This document shows positions 45,933-54,513 of a stretch of 64,000 nucleotides of DNA, one piece after another. Origin of the DNA: Limosilactobacillus coleohominis 101-4-CHN (GTDB lineage: Bacteria > Bacillota > Bacilli > Lactobacillales > Lactobacillaceae); contig NZ_GG698802.1 of assembly GCF_000161935.1 (NCBI RefSeq), positions 77,320 to 141,319 of the forward strand, given 5' to 3'. Made by a program: the position numbers and the translations under genes. The first letter of the stretch is position 1; every line of letters starts with the position of its first letter. Under the pieces are notes generated by a model. That model had not been told where the DNA came from. It searched no databases and saw only the letters and a program-made list of their open reading frames with translations.

Positions 45933-47096
45933 TTGAAAGTATCAAAATATATTTATAGCTTATCCCTGGGACATTTATTTGTTGATTTCAGTCAGGGAGC
46001 ATTAGCGGCCTTATTGCCAACCCTGATTACGCAACACCATTACAATTATGCTATCGCGGCAACCTTAGTTTTTGCGATGAATCTGGTATCTTCTGTTGTC
46101 CAGCCCTTATTTGGCTTTCTTTCAGATAAGTACAATACCGGTTGGATTATTATTTTGGCGGTTTTAATTACGGGGGTTGGTTTTAGCTCTTTGGGCTATG
46201 TGCCAACTTATGCACTATTAGTTATGGGATGCTTAGTTTGTGGGATTGGAATTGCGGCCTATCACCCGGACGCAGCTAAATTGGTTAATGGCCTTGCTGG
46301 ATATAATCCTGGGCAAGGGATGAGTATTTTTTCATTTGGTGGGAATATCGGCTTTGCCATTGGACCGATTACGTTGACTTTGGCTGTTAATCATTTTGGC
46401 ATTCATGGAATTGGTATTTTCTTGATAATTGCGATTATTATCATGTTAATTTTGTTGAAACTTTACCCAATCATGCATCGTCAATCGGTCGCCTTTTGGT
46501 CGAGTTCAAAAAAGGACCGCAATTCCAAAATAGCTGTCCATGGTCACAATGACTGGTTTCATTTTTCGCTGCTTTCAATGGTGTTATTTGGACGTTCAAT
46601 TATTTTCTATGGATTAAATACCTTTTTGGCCCTGTATTGGATGCATATTCTAAAGCAAAGCAACACTAACGGTAGTATTGCATTGAGTGTTCTCTTTGTC
46701 ATTGGTTCTTTAGGAACGTTACTTGGTGGTCGCTTAGCCGACAATATTGGTTCAATTAAAGTAATCCGGCTCACCTTTTGTATTTTGCCATTCCTGATTT
46801 TAGCTCTTTCTTTAACTAGAAATGTTTTAATCGGGTCTTTGTTTCTGTTACCGATTGGCTTACTAATCTTTTTACCGTATAGTGCCATCGTTATTTTGGG
46901 TCAGCGTTATTTACCAAATAATATGGGTTTCGCCTCAGGTGTAACGTTAGGACTAGCCATTAGTATTGGGGGAATTGCCACGCCATTTTTAGGTTACATT
47001 GGGGATGCCACAAACTTAGTCAAGGTTTTCCAAATATTAGCAGGGATCGGTTTGATTCCGCTTGTTTTCTCGTTTCTTATTCGTGAACCAAAATAA
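45933..47096 (+). CDS. MFS transporter, fosmidomycin-resistance (Fsr) type
   Basis: A 387-residue, 12-helix major facilitator protein. The opening YSLSLGHLFVDFSQGALAAL is the Fsr-type signature (GH-x-x-x-D near the first helix). Other marks are QPLFGFLSDKYNTG with the MFS loop motif, and FGGNIGFAIGP. The start may be TTG 45933 or GTG 45921; the latter overlaps the ogt stop. No strong ribosome site is visible, so coupling to ogt translation is likely. Substrate is uncertain; family members export antibiotics such as fosmidomycin, but many are uncharacterised. Confidence 0.85.
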   Translation: MKVSKYIYSLSLGHLFVDFSQGALAALLPTLITQHHYNYAIAATLVFAMNLVSSVVQPLFGFLSDKYNTGWIIILAVLITGVGFSSLGYVPTYALLVMGCLVCGIGIAAYHPDAAKLVNGLAGYNPGQGMSIFSFGGNIGFAIGPITLTLAVNHFGIHGIGIFLIIAIIIMLILLKLYPIMHRQSVAFWSSSKKDRNSKIAVHGHNDWFHFSLLSMVLFGRSIIFYGLNTFLALYWMHILKQSNTNGSIALSVLFVIGSLGTLLGGRLADNIGSIKVIRLTFCILPFLILALSLTRNVLIGSLFLLPIGLLIFLPYSAIVILGQRYLPNNMGFASGVTLGLAISIGGIATPFLGYIGDATNLVKVFQILAGIGLIPLVFSFLIREPK

Positions 47097-47126
47097 AAAA
47101 GAGCCCGCCTTGATGCGAGCTCTTTT
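47097..47126. terminator. Bidirectional terminator between the MFS and TauE/SafE genes
   Basis: AAAAGAGC pairs with GCTCTTTT around a loop with a further GC pairing. A and T runs on both sides fit use from both convergent genes. Confidence 0.8.
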
Positions 47127-47128
47127 AC

Positions 47129-47881
47129 TTAATAAGCAGTAATAAAGAAGTAAATTGCCTGAATAAAAGCCAGTGAACCAACGATTAGTCGCACTGCTTT
47201 GACTGAAACATGACGTAGTAACATGGGACCAAGATAACCACCAATAAGCATTCCGATTGCTAGGATAATTCCTTGAGTCCAATATACTTTTGTGCGAAAA
47301 ACAAAGATGATAAAGGCGACTAGATTTCCGCAGCCACAAATAACGTTCTTAATAGCATTATCAACCAAGAAATCATTTCGAGTCATGTATTGTAATACGG
47401 CCAAGACAATGACACCATTAGCGCCACCAAAATAGCCCGTATAACAGCCCATTAAGAGCATAATAATTGCTACTAAAGTCTTTGGTAGCTCTTTTCTTGT
47501 GGCTGATTGGTGTGCTGACTTTTTCTTACCGAAAATAAATAACAAACCAGAGACTAATAAGAGAATTGGGACAACTCGCTCAAATACCTTAGCAGGAAAG
47601 GCTAATAGAAGATAAGTTCCCAGTATGGCACCAATGGTTGAACAAGTGGCGTAAAAACCAGCTTGGCTCCAGTGGCCTCTTAGTTCTCGCTTGGAAGACG
47701 CAATTGCTCCAGCATAATCAAAAATCAAGGCTCCGTGATTAGTAATGTTAGCAAAAAGTGGTTGAACTCCGGAGAACAACAATACCGGATAAGAAACAAT
47801 TGAAGCACCTCCGGCGATTGAGGAAATGATTCCACCGATAATCCCACCAATAAATATCAACAACCCGAGACTAATAGTCAT
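47129..47881 (-). CDS. Sulfite exporter TauE/SafE (TSUP) family permease
   Basis: A 250-residue membrane protein of about eight helices. The family duplicated motif is visible as GGIIGGIISSIAGGASIVSYP and, in the second half, GCYTGYFGGANGVIVLAVL, with Gly-rich turns. TSUP proteins export sulfite, sulfonates or related organo-anions, or are of unknown substrate. It is monocistronic, on the minus strand, with a clear GGGAGGAATCTT ribosome site. Nothing in the neighbourhood reveals the substrate. Confidence 0.87.
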   Translation of the reverse strand: MTISLGLLIFIGGIIGGIISSIAGGASIVSYPVLLFSGVQPLFANITNHGALIFDYAGAIASSKRELRGHWSQAGFYATCSTIGAILGTYLLLAFPAKVFERVVPILLLVSGLLFIFGKKKSAHQSATRKELPKTLVAIIMLLMGCYTGYFGGANGVIVLAVLQYMTRNDFLVDNAIKNVICGCGNLVAFIIFVFRTKVYWTQGIILAIGMLIGGYLGPMLLRHVSVKAVRLIVGSLAFIQAIYFFITAY

Positions 47882-48424
47882 TAAGATTCCTCCCTTATGC
47901 TTACTGAGTATTATATTAGATTCATAAAGAAGGCTATTGTATGACTAATCAATCAAAAAATATCAAAATATTATCATCTTAACGGTCAAGTTTGCCGTTA
48001 CTTTTTAAATATTCGATAACCAGCGTTGACAAGGCGATTCAATTTCAGGTGCTAGCTCTCTGCATCATTCCGGAAGGCATACAAAGAGTGATATTGACTT
48101 AGATGTTTAAACAATATGGAGATAAGAAACTATATATCTAATGCTAATTCTGTTCTTCTCTTTGTCGAGTAGTTAACTACTGCCCAGTCTAAACTGAATG
48201 CTTTTATTAGGATGCTAACCGCTATCGTCTGCCTGGTACTTTGTGGTCAAGACCTATTCCTAATTATTACGCTTGTTGTTTTAGTAGGTATCTTTTCATT
48301 AAATTATTTTCGAAGCTACTACAATTCCTAGTGATATATTATCGGCTAGCTCTTTAATCGTGGTAAGATAATTTAAAATTTATCAAATAATTTTGTCCGG
48401 TTCGCCCATGTTTAGAGAGCGAAC
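47882..48424. other. Gene-poor, degenerate intergenic stretch
   Basis: This stretch of about 540 bases holds no convincing gene. Short open segments occur in all frames. The longest with a start is 48212-48331, 39 codons of hydrophobic sequence without a ribosome site; it could be a scrap of a membrane protein. A weak hairpin, AACGG/CCGTT then T5, sits at 47981-48005. Together with the GNAT remnant that follows, it looks like decayed accessory DNA. Confidence 0.5.
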
Positions 48425-48488
48425 GAATTAGCGGTGAATGAACAAAACCCGACTTCCCGGGGCTTTTATGAGCACACGGAGATCGAAA
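48425..48488 (+). pseudogene. Short remnant of a second GNAT acetyltransferase
   Basis: On the plus strand GAATTAGCGGTGAATGAACA and the following bases closely match 44251-44314. They read NELAVNEQNPTSRGFYEH in one frame, where the first copy has a stop codon in place of Arg. Only about 64 bases remain. On the opposite strand these bases encode the last ~20 residues of the antiporter, so the remnant forms the junction at which that gene is cut short. Confidence 0.7.
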
Positions 48489-49828
48489 ATCACTGCTGCT
48501 TTAATTTCTGCTGGGATGTTACTGTGGTGAATTATGTTAATTGCATTGTTAACCATTTCTTGCCGCATATTAGCAATTTTTTGTTGGCGTTCATTATCCG
48601 TATGTTTAGCTGGTAGTAAAAAGTGGAAAAGAATTGTTGGGATAATCATACTGAGAATGATTAAGGTGCTTTCAGCTAGAACAATTGTTCGAAAGTCTTG
48701 TGTCTGAACAGCCGCTTCCGCAACGGTAACTGCTAAAGCAAATGTCACTGCCCCATGGATACCACCCAGTGAAAATAACCAAGCGTTTTTATTATTCTGA
48801 TGGTGAATGGTCCGAACATAAAGATATCTAACAAGTAAGTTACCCAAGTATAGGATGATTCCAATGACAAGCCAAATGTAAGAATCATGGATGCCAATTA
48901 TTTGTTGTTTAATCACACGAACAAACATAATTCCCAATGTTACAAAAACAATTCCGTTTAAGGCCCTATTGATTAGGGCTGTTAAGTGAATAGTGTCATA
49001 GGCCAACCGTGGATTACTCAATTCGCTTCGCTGGCTTTCAGCATTATGAACCAAGCCCGCAAAGACTACTGCAATAATTCCAGAGACTTCAATCGCTTCT
49101 GCAAGATAATAAATCAAGTAAGGAGTTAAAAGATAGATTAATTTTAATGGGATCCCGGTATTGTAAGTATTACCGATAAAGTTAACTTTGGAATGAAGCA
49201 TTGCTTGCCGGATTGATACAAGAATTCCAGCAATTACGATCCCAGTAATGACGCCACCCACTGCTGAATAGGCAAAGTTACCAAGAGTAGCACCATATTT
49301 GATGGTCCCATTAACGTACCACAGGATTGCCATATTTAAAAGAACAATTCCAGAAGCATCATTAAAAAGGGATTCGAGCTTTAAATTGGTACTCTGTTGG
49401 TCAGGCATGATTAAACCATTAGTAACTGATTCAGTAGCTGTTGCATCGGTTGGGGTACTAATTGCCGCTAAAATAAAAGCGAGTGGCAAGCTTACTCCTA
49501 AAATTACGGACGTTGAGAAACCGACAAAGATAGTAGTTAAAAGGACCATCATCACTGTTAAGCTAAGGATAGTTTTAATGTTGCGTAACACCAAATTCAT
49601 TCGTGTATTCTGACCCTCAAAGAATAGTAAGGGGGCAACGATAATTCCCATAAAAAAGTCAGCGTTAAATCTAATGATGCTTTGGTTAAGAAACGGGATC
49701 ACAGCAACGATCATTCCCATTAAGATATAAACATAGTTGACAGAGATTTTAGTAAATATCCAGCGACTGGCTACAATACTTAGAATCACTGCCAAAAGAA
49801 TAATTACTGTAGAAATGAGGATTGACAT
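48428..49828 (-). CDS. CPA1-family Na+/H+ (K+/H+) antiporter, C-terminally truncated
   Basis: A 466-residue membrane protein with about 11-12 helices. Key features are AAISTPTDATATESV near residue 120, the Asp-rich site LFNDASGIVLLN near 155, and SGIIAVVFAGLVHN and GGIHGAVTFALAV in the second half, all typical of NhaP/NHE-type antiporters. The membrane domain is complete. A helical tail begins at KHTDNERQQKIANMRQEM and is replaced after about IKAAVI by residues read antisense through a GNAT remnant. Lactobacillus homologues normally have a longer cytoplasmic tail (family knowledge), so regulation is probably altered. Confidence 0.8.
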   Translation of the reverse strand: MSILISTVIILLAVILSIVASRWIFTKISVNYVYILMGMIVAVIPFLNQSIIRFNADFFMGIIVAPLLFFEGQNTRMNLVLRNIKTILSLTVMMVLLTTIFVGFSTSVILGVSLPLAFILAAISTPTDATATESVTNGLIMPDQQSTNLKLESLFNDASGIVLLNMAILWYVNGTIKYGATLGNFAYSAVGGVITGIVIAGILVSIRQAMLHSKVNFIGNTYNTGIPLKLIYLLTPYLIYYLAEAIEVSGIIAVVFAGLVHNAESQRSELSNPRLAYDTIHLTALINRALNGIVFVTLGIMFVRVIKQQIIGIHDSYIWLVIGIILYLGNLLVRYLYVRTIHHQNNKNAWLFSLGGIHGAVTFALAVTVAEAAVQTQDFRTIVLAESTLIILSMIIPTILFHFLLPAKHTDNERQQKIANMRQEMVNNAINIIHHSNIPAEIKAAVIFDLRVLIKAPGSRVLFIHR

Positions 49829-49887
49829 TAGAAGACACTCCTTTTAGCAATGTTATTTTTGATTATTATATAATAGATTTGAGAGTT

Positions 49888-49898
49888 AACAATTAGTT
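49888..49898 (+). promoter_or_regulatory. Possible LysR-type operator, AAC-N5-GTT
   Basis: AACAATTAGTT lies 15 bases before the LysR gene, overlapping its leader. A longer, related motif occurs upstream of the second LysR gene and of an SDR gene. This copy is short and could be chance. Confidence 0.3.
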
Positions 49899-49913
49899 AA
49901 AGGTGGTTTAAAA

Positions 49914-50822
49914 ATGTATGGTCAAGTGTTAGATACGTTTATTGCGGTTGTTCGTGAAGGAAGTTTTTCTAAAGCAACTAGTAGTCTCTTCATGTCTGCA
50001 GTTTCCGTCATGAAACAGATGAATAATTTTGAAAGTGAATTAGGGTTCAAAATTTTTAATCGTTCGCCACGGGGAATTATCCTAACCCCAGCAGGGAAAG
50101 CATTATACGATTCAGCTCAACAAATTATTCGCGATTCACGGGAGGCGATCAGTGCTGCCCAAGCGATCGCTGAGAAAGGGCAGACAACTATTCGGATTGC
50201 GACATCAATGTTACGGTCAGCGCGACCATTAATGGAGGTCTGGGAGCGGATGGGTAAACAACAAAAAGATTACCAACTACAAATTGTACCCTTTAATGAT
50301 GATGCGGCTTCATTGCGGCGGATTACCAATCAACTTGGTAAGACAGTTGACTTACTTGTAGGGCCAACCAATGCTAATTATTTAATGGATAATGAGTTTG
50401 ATTTCTTTAATCTCGGCGATCAACGCTGCAATATTATGGTTTCACGGCAAAACAAGCTTGCCAGTAAGGAAAAATTAACGTGGGCGGATCTAGCAGGGCA
50501 AAAAATATTATTAATTCGGCCAGGCTTGTCACCTAAAATTGATGAATTAAGGAATGAAATTGTCAACCACCATCCAGACATTACCATTGTTAACACTGAT
50601 TATTTTTATGATATTGATACGTTTAATTATTGTGTTCACCATAATTATTTAATGGAAGCACTCGAACAGTGGCATGATGTTCATCCCTCAATGATTAGCA
50701 TCCCGATGGATTGGGACTATGCAATTAGTTACGGAATTTTATCGTCAAGCCATGCCAATTCACAAGTAAAGGAATTTATCAGCTTAGTCGGTCAGGAGTA
50801 TTTAAACCAACGAGCTAATTAG
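49914..50822 (+). CDS. LysR-family transcriptional regulator
   Basis: A 302-residue LTTR. The winged HTH covers residues 3-62 (FIAVVREGSFSKATSSLFMSAVSVMKQMNNFESELG, with LTPAGKAL). The periplasmic-binding-like effector domain fills the rest. The usual HTH Ser-Gln is replaced by the VSVMKQMN segment, a feature shared with the LysR protein at 58718, so they may be paralogues. It is upstream of, and co-directional with, the flavodoxin-AKR-SDR operon at 50923, a likely target. The AAAGGTGG ribosome site is clear. Confidence 0.87.
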   Translation: MYGQVLDTFIAVVREGSFSKATSSLFMSAVSVMKQMNNFESELGFKIFNRSPRGIILTPAGKALYDSAQQIIRDSREAISAAQAIAEKGQTTIRIATSMLRSARPLMEVWERMGKQQKDYQLQIVPFNDDAASLRRITNQLGKTVDLLVGPTNANYLMDNEFDFFNLGDQRCNIMVSRQNKLASKEKLTWADLAGQKILLIRPGLSPKIDELRNEIVNHHPDITIVNTDYFYDIDTFNYCVHHNYLMEALEQWHDVHPSMISIPMDWDYAISYGILSSSHANSQVKEFISLVGQEYLNQRAN

Positions 50823-50922
50823 AATTAACTTAAAGTTAAAACTGACTTAACTAAACACTATCTTCTGTCAATGGTCACTGCCTCCTATAATAAAATCGAC
50901 AAGTTGATGAGGAGGTTCAATA

Positions 50923-51444
50923 ATGGCAGACACAGTACTAATTTATTATTCTTTAACTGGTTTGAATGATGTAATTGCAGATCGGGTTCGACAGAAAACT
51001 GGCGCTGATGTAGTTAAGCTAGAACCAGATTTTAACTACCCGAAAGCAATGTATTCATGCTGGGACATTGTGCGGAAGTGGCGTGGCGTTGGTTCTATCC
51101 CTAAGCACGGACAGCCACTACCAGATATTAGCAAGGCACCACAGCTCAAAGGATCATTGCCTGATTTAGCTGGCTATCAGCGGGTAATCATCGGTGGGCC
51201 AGTTTGGGGTTGGACGATGGCGAACCCGATTATGACCTTCTTGACTTCTGCCAACTTATCTGGGAAGGATGTCTACGCTTATTGGACATGTGTGAATACT
51301 GATTACAACTATGAAGTAGACTTTAAGTCATTACTGCCAGCTGATGCTAAATATCGGAAAGATCTTTGCATTGATTCTGAAATTTCAGATAATCCAGAAC
51401 ATCTAGAACAAAGCTTAAACCAACTGCTGGAATTTGGTGATTAA
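50923..51444 (+). CDS. Flavodoxin-family protein
   Basis: A 173-residue flavodoxin-like protein. The FMN phosphate loop sits at YYSLTGLNDVIADRV (a variant without the usual S/T-G-N-T), and the isoalloxazine-contact loops are at GGPVWGWTMANPIMTFL (near residue 87) and YAYWTCVN. The length is close to the flavodoxin_4 class typical of lactobacilli, likely electron-transfer proteins or NAD(P)H reductases. The ATG follows GAGGAGG. It starts a run of five co-directional genes, with the next two bases away. Partner reductase unknown. Confidence 0.85.
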   Translation: MADTVLIYYSLTGLNDVIADRVRQKTGADVVKLEPDFNYPKAMYSCWDIVRKWRGVGSIPKHGQPLPDISKAPQLKGSLPDLAGYQRVIIGGPVWGWTMANPIMTFLTSANLSGKDVYAYWTCVNTDYNYEVDFKSLLPADAKYRKDLCIDSEISDNPEHLEQSLNQLLEFGD

Positions 51445-51446
51445 AG

Positions 51447-52187
51447 ATGCCACAAAATATTAAACTACGTAATGGCTGTTTGATGCCACAGTTAGCAATT
51501 GGGACCGCATTTTTTGATGATCCTGAAGTTGTTAGGCAATCAATCGTAACGGCATTTCAAATCGGATATCGTCATGTTGCTGTAGATCAGGATTTTGCAG
51601 GGATTGCAGGAGTTAATTCAACGATACATATGGCTGGTTTAGATCGTGAACAAGTATTCATAACTAGTAAGCTCAGTATAGAAGCTGTTAAGCATTATGG
51701 AATCAAGAAAACAATTGACAGACTTTTAAATAGTCTTGAAACATCATATGTGGATGCTTTATTAATGAGAAATCTGAGGTCAACAGGTAAAAATATTGAA
51801 GCATGGCATAAAATGATTCAAGTTTTACAGAAAGGGCAAGCTCGAGCAATTGGGGTTGTTGATTTCAATCAAGATGAATTACAGAAACTAATGAATTCGA
51901 CCGATGAAACACCAATGATTGACCAATATATTGTAAAAATTGGCAATACACCGTCTTCATTATTAGACTTTTGCAAAGAACATAATATAACGGTTGAAGC
52001 ATATTCCCCGGTAATGTATGGCTTACTGTTACGGGCACCAATAGTAGGACAACTCGCTAGAAAATATCAGGTGTCAGTTAACCAATTGTGTATATGGTAT
52101 GTTGTTCAACAGGGATTAGCAGTTTGGCGGCAAACAACCAATGCTGACCACATGATTGAAAATTGGCAAATAGACTTCTCAATTTAA
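51447..52187 (+). CDS. Aldo/keto reductase-like protein lacking most catalytic residues
   Basis: A 246-residue AKR barrel, 26 residues shorter than its functional neighbour at 52898. The fold is evident from MPQLAIGTAFFDDPEVV, VFITSKLSIE, LLNSLETSYVDALLM, AIGVVDFNQDELQKLM, and the C-terminal RKYQVSVNQLCIWYVVQ. Compared with DTAQNYGNE of active AKRs, the matching segment reads AVDQDFAGI, so the catalytic Asp is replaced by Ala and Tyr by Phe. IIHWP becomes LLMRN, replacing His, and only the Lys (TSK) is kept. It is probably catalytically inactive or altered (inference). It lies two bases after the flavodoxin. Confidence 0.8.
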   Translation: MPQNIKLRNGCLMPQLAIGTAFFDDPEVVRQSIVTAFQIGYRHVAVDQDFAGIAGVNSTIHMAGLDREQVFITSKLSIEAVKHYGIKKTIDRLLNSLETSYVDALLMRNLRSTGKNIEAWHKMIQVLQKGQARAIGVVDFNQDELQKLMNSTDETPMIDQYIVKIGNTPSSLLDFCKEHNITVEAYSPVMYGLLLRAPIVGQLARKYQVSVNQLCIWYVVQQGLAVWRQTTNADHMIENWQIDFSI

Positions 52188-52243
52188 AGCGATGGCCTAA
52201 AAAACTTGAAAAAACTTAGTATTTAGTACGAGGGGTGATTATT

Positions 52244-52876
52244 ATGAGTAAAAAAGTTTTAATTATCGGTGTAGGTAGTGGATTAGGTAAAAGCCTTGCT
52301 ACTAAATTTGCACAAGAAGGAAATGACTTAATTCTTATTGCACGGCAAAAGGAAAATCTTGAGAAAATAGCTGCTGAAGTTAATACTGGAGTTGACATCC
52401 AAACATATGCTGCGGATGTAACTGATGAAGCAGACTATGCACGTGTTTTAACTATTATTCAGCAAGAAGAAATTTCTGGTTTTATTTACAATGTTGGTAT
52501 TACGGCGCCGGATAATGATAATTTCACCCGTGATGATTTAGAAAAGCATTTCCAAGCGGATGTTGCTGGTGCTTATCAAACAGTAGTTGCTCTACACGAT
52601 AATCTAGTAGCAACAAAGGGTTTTGCACTATTTACTGGTGGGATTGCTGGAGTTACGCCATTTCCAGGGTTTATGGGGCTCAGTGTTGCCAAGGCAGGCT
52701 TACGTAATATGGTTCAACTACTGAATACTACTTTGAAGACTAGTGGAATTTTTGCGGGTACTATCACTGTTGGTGGAGTGATTAAGCCAGACACCCATTT
52801 TGCACCAGATTTAATTGCAGAAAAGTTTGTTGAGTTAGCGCAAGAACGGAATGTTTGGGAAGTTAATTATCAATAA
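52244..52876 (+). CDS. SDR-like Rossmann protein without the catalytic Ser/Tyr
   Basis: A 210-residue Rossmann-fold protein. The dinucleotide loop is clear (IGVGSGLGKSLA) and the ADV/VTD acidic segment follows. However, the NNAG motif reads YNVG, the catalytic Ser region reads FTGGIAG, and the expected YxxxK reads LSVAK, so the Tyr is Leu while the Lys remains. It also lacks the C-terminal extension of full-length SDRs. I choose ATG 52244 with GAGGGGTGA upstream; an in-frame GTG at 52235 overlaps that site. It may bind NAD(P) without classical catalysis. The operon continues with an intact AKR. Confidence 0.8.
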   Translation: MSKKVLIIGVGSGLGKSLATKFAQEGNDLILIARQKENLEKIAAEVNTGVDIQTYAADVTDEADYARVLTIIQQEEISGFIYNVGITAPDNDNFTRDDLEKHFQADVAGAYQTVVALHDNLVATKGFALFTGGIAGVTPFPGFMGLSVAKAGLRNMVQLLNTTLKTSGIFAGTITVGGVIKPDTHFAPDLIAEKFVELAQERNVWEVNYQ

Positions 52877-52897
52877 GTAAAGATGGAGGAACGAAAA

Positions 52898-53716
52898 ATG
52901 AAATACTATACTTTAAATAATGATGTTAAGATTCCAGCAATTGGTTATGGAACTTACCTTACTTCACCACGGGTAACAGAGCAGGAGGTTGCACAAGCAT
53001 TAAAAGTTGGTTACCGCTTAATTGATACCGCGCAAAACTATGGAAATGAGCGTGAAGTTGGTGCAGCTGTTCGGAATAGTGGTATTAATCGTGAAGAAAT
53101 CTTTGTGACATCTAAGACCCAAACGAGCGGCTATCGTAGTACAAAAGCAGGTATTGATACTTCACTTAAAGCAGCAGGCCTTGATTACTTTGATTTGATG
53201 ATTATTCACTGGCCAAATGGTAATGACCTTGATACTTACCGGGCCTTAGAAGACGCATATCATGAAGGAAAATTGCGGGCAATCGGTTTGAGCAACTTCA
53301 ACCATCAGCAAGTACAAGAGATTATTAACAATAGTGAAGTTGTTCCGGCGGTTGATCAGATTGAAACCCACCTCCTTTGGCAACAATGGGGGATGCACGA
53401 ATACTTGCAGGAACATGGAATCCTTCATGAGTCATGGGCACCACTTGGTGAAGGAACCGGCCATATTTTGAGTAATCCAACATTAGTACGAATTGGACAA
53501 CAGTATGGTAAGTCACCTGCGCAAGTAATGCTTCGCTTCTATGTGCAAGAAAATATCCTGGCAATTCCAAAGTCCACTAATCCAGAACACTTGAAAGCTA
53601 ATTTAGATATTTTTGATTTTGAGCTAAGCGATCAAGACATTGCTGATATTCAAAATGAAGACCGCAGACAAGCAGGTGGTTGGCCAAGCACAATGTTAAT
53701 TGAACGTAATTACTAG
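52898..53716 (+). CDS. Aldo/keto reductase
   Basis: A 272-residue AKR that reduces aldehydes or ketones with NAD(P)H. The complete catalytic set is visible: Asp and Tyr in DTAQNYGNE, Lys in FVTSKTQ, and His in MIIHWPNG. The C-terminal cofactor segment IPKSTNPEHLKANLDIF is intact, as in 2,5-diketogluconate-reductase-like AKRs of lactobacilli. ATG 52898 follows GGAGGAAC, and an in-frame start at 52883 overlaps that site. It lies 21 bases after the SDR-like gene, 13 bases before the broken nitroreductase. Confidence 0.9.
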   Translation: MKYYTLNNDVKIPAIGYGTYLTSPRVTEQEVAQALKVGYRLIDTAQNYGNEREVGAAVRNSGINREEIFVTSKTQTSGYRSTKAGIDTSLKAAGLDYFDLMIIHWPNGNDLDTYRALEDAYHEGKLRAIGLSNFNHQQVQEIINNSEVVPAVDQIETHLLWQQWGMHEYLQEHGILHESWAPLGEGTGHILSNPTLVRIGQQYGKSPAQVMLRFYVQENILAIPKSTNPEHLKANLDIFDFELSDQDIADIQNEDRRQAGGWPSTMLIERNY

Positions 53717-53729
53717 GAGGTAAATAGCA

Positions 53730-54369
53730 ATGGATTTTGAACAGGTAATTAAAAATCGCAGATCAACCCGTCAATTTACTGATCAAAAAATAGCGCTTGA
53801 GACAATTAAGAAAGTTTTACAAGAAGCGCAGTTAGCACCTTCGTGGGTTAATTCCCAACCTTATCATATTCATTTGGCAGTGGGAGATTCCCTAGAAAAG
53901 GTTCGCGCACAACAAGAAAAGTTTGATAATAGTGGTGCTAAGGGGAACCCTGATTTACCAATGATGTCACGAAAAGATTGGCCAACTCAAGCCGCAGGCA
54001 AACATGGCTGAGTGGACGAATGGCCTTGGTGCGGCCGGTAAAGAAATGGGTCCTGCGTCCGCTAAGCTCTATAATGCCCAAGCAATCCTGTATTTAACAT
54101 TGCCTAAGGGGTATTCACTTTGGTCACTGTATGATTTGGGCTCATTTGGCAATAGCATTGTATTAGCAGCAACCAACCAGGGATTGGCTTCAATGACTGC
54201 TTACCAATTCATTAAGTATCCAGACATGTTACGTAAAGAACTAAATATTGCTGACGATGAAGAGATTATTATCGGCATTGGCCTAGGCTATCCTGATGAT
54301 AGTGCGTTGGTTAACACAATTAAATCAAACCGGATGGATTTAGATGATATTTTGACTATTCACCGATAA
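53730..54369 (+). pseudogene. Nitroreductase with frameshift
   Basis: The 5' part reads a nitroreductase N terminus (IKNRRSTRQFTDQKI, QLAPSWVNSQPYHIHLA) to residue ~90 and then stops. The rest, one frame over from 54004, reads MAEWTNGLG and AQAILYLTLPKGYSLWSLYDLGSFGNSIVLAATNQGLASM, ending with EIIIGIGLGYPDD. The 640-base span is 3n+1, so a single extra base near 53990-54003 explains the break. The intact gene would encode an FMN-dependent NAD(P)H nitroreductase of about 212 residues. A start context (GGAGGTAAATAGCA) is still good. Sequencing error cannot be excluded. Confidence 0.87.
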
Positions 54370-54376
54370 TAAAAAG

Positions 54377-54410
54377 GCCGACTACCGATGTCAGGTGGTT
54401 GGCTTAATTT
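54377..54410 (+). terminator. Terminator after the nitroreductase remnant
   Basis: GCCGACTACC pairs with GGTGGTTGGC (two G-U) around a seven-base loop. The following T tract is weak. Confidence 0.55.
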
Positions 54411-54513
54411 ATATCATTTTTATTCAATTTAAGTATCAATAATTAGTAATAATAGGTATTTTACATGCTGATGGCTTGATGTTTAGATTAAGTAGTGAAG
54501 GAGGCATATTACC

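Noticed and set aside
48212-48331. 39-codon hydrophobic reading frame
   Set aside because: No ribosome site, no family match and location in a decayed stretch.
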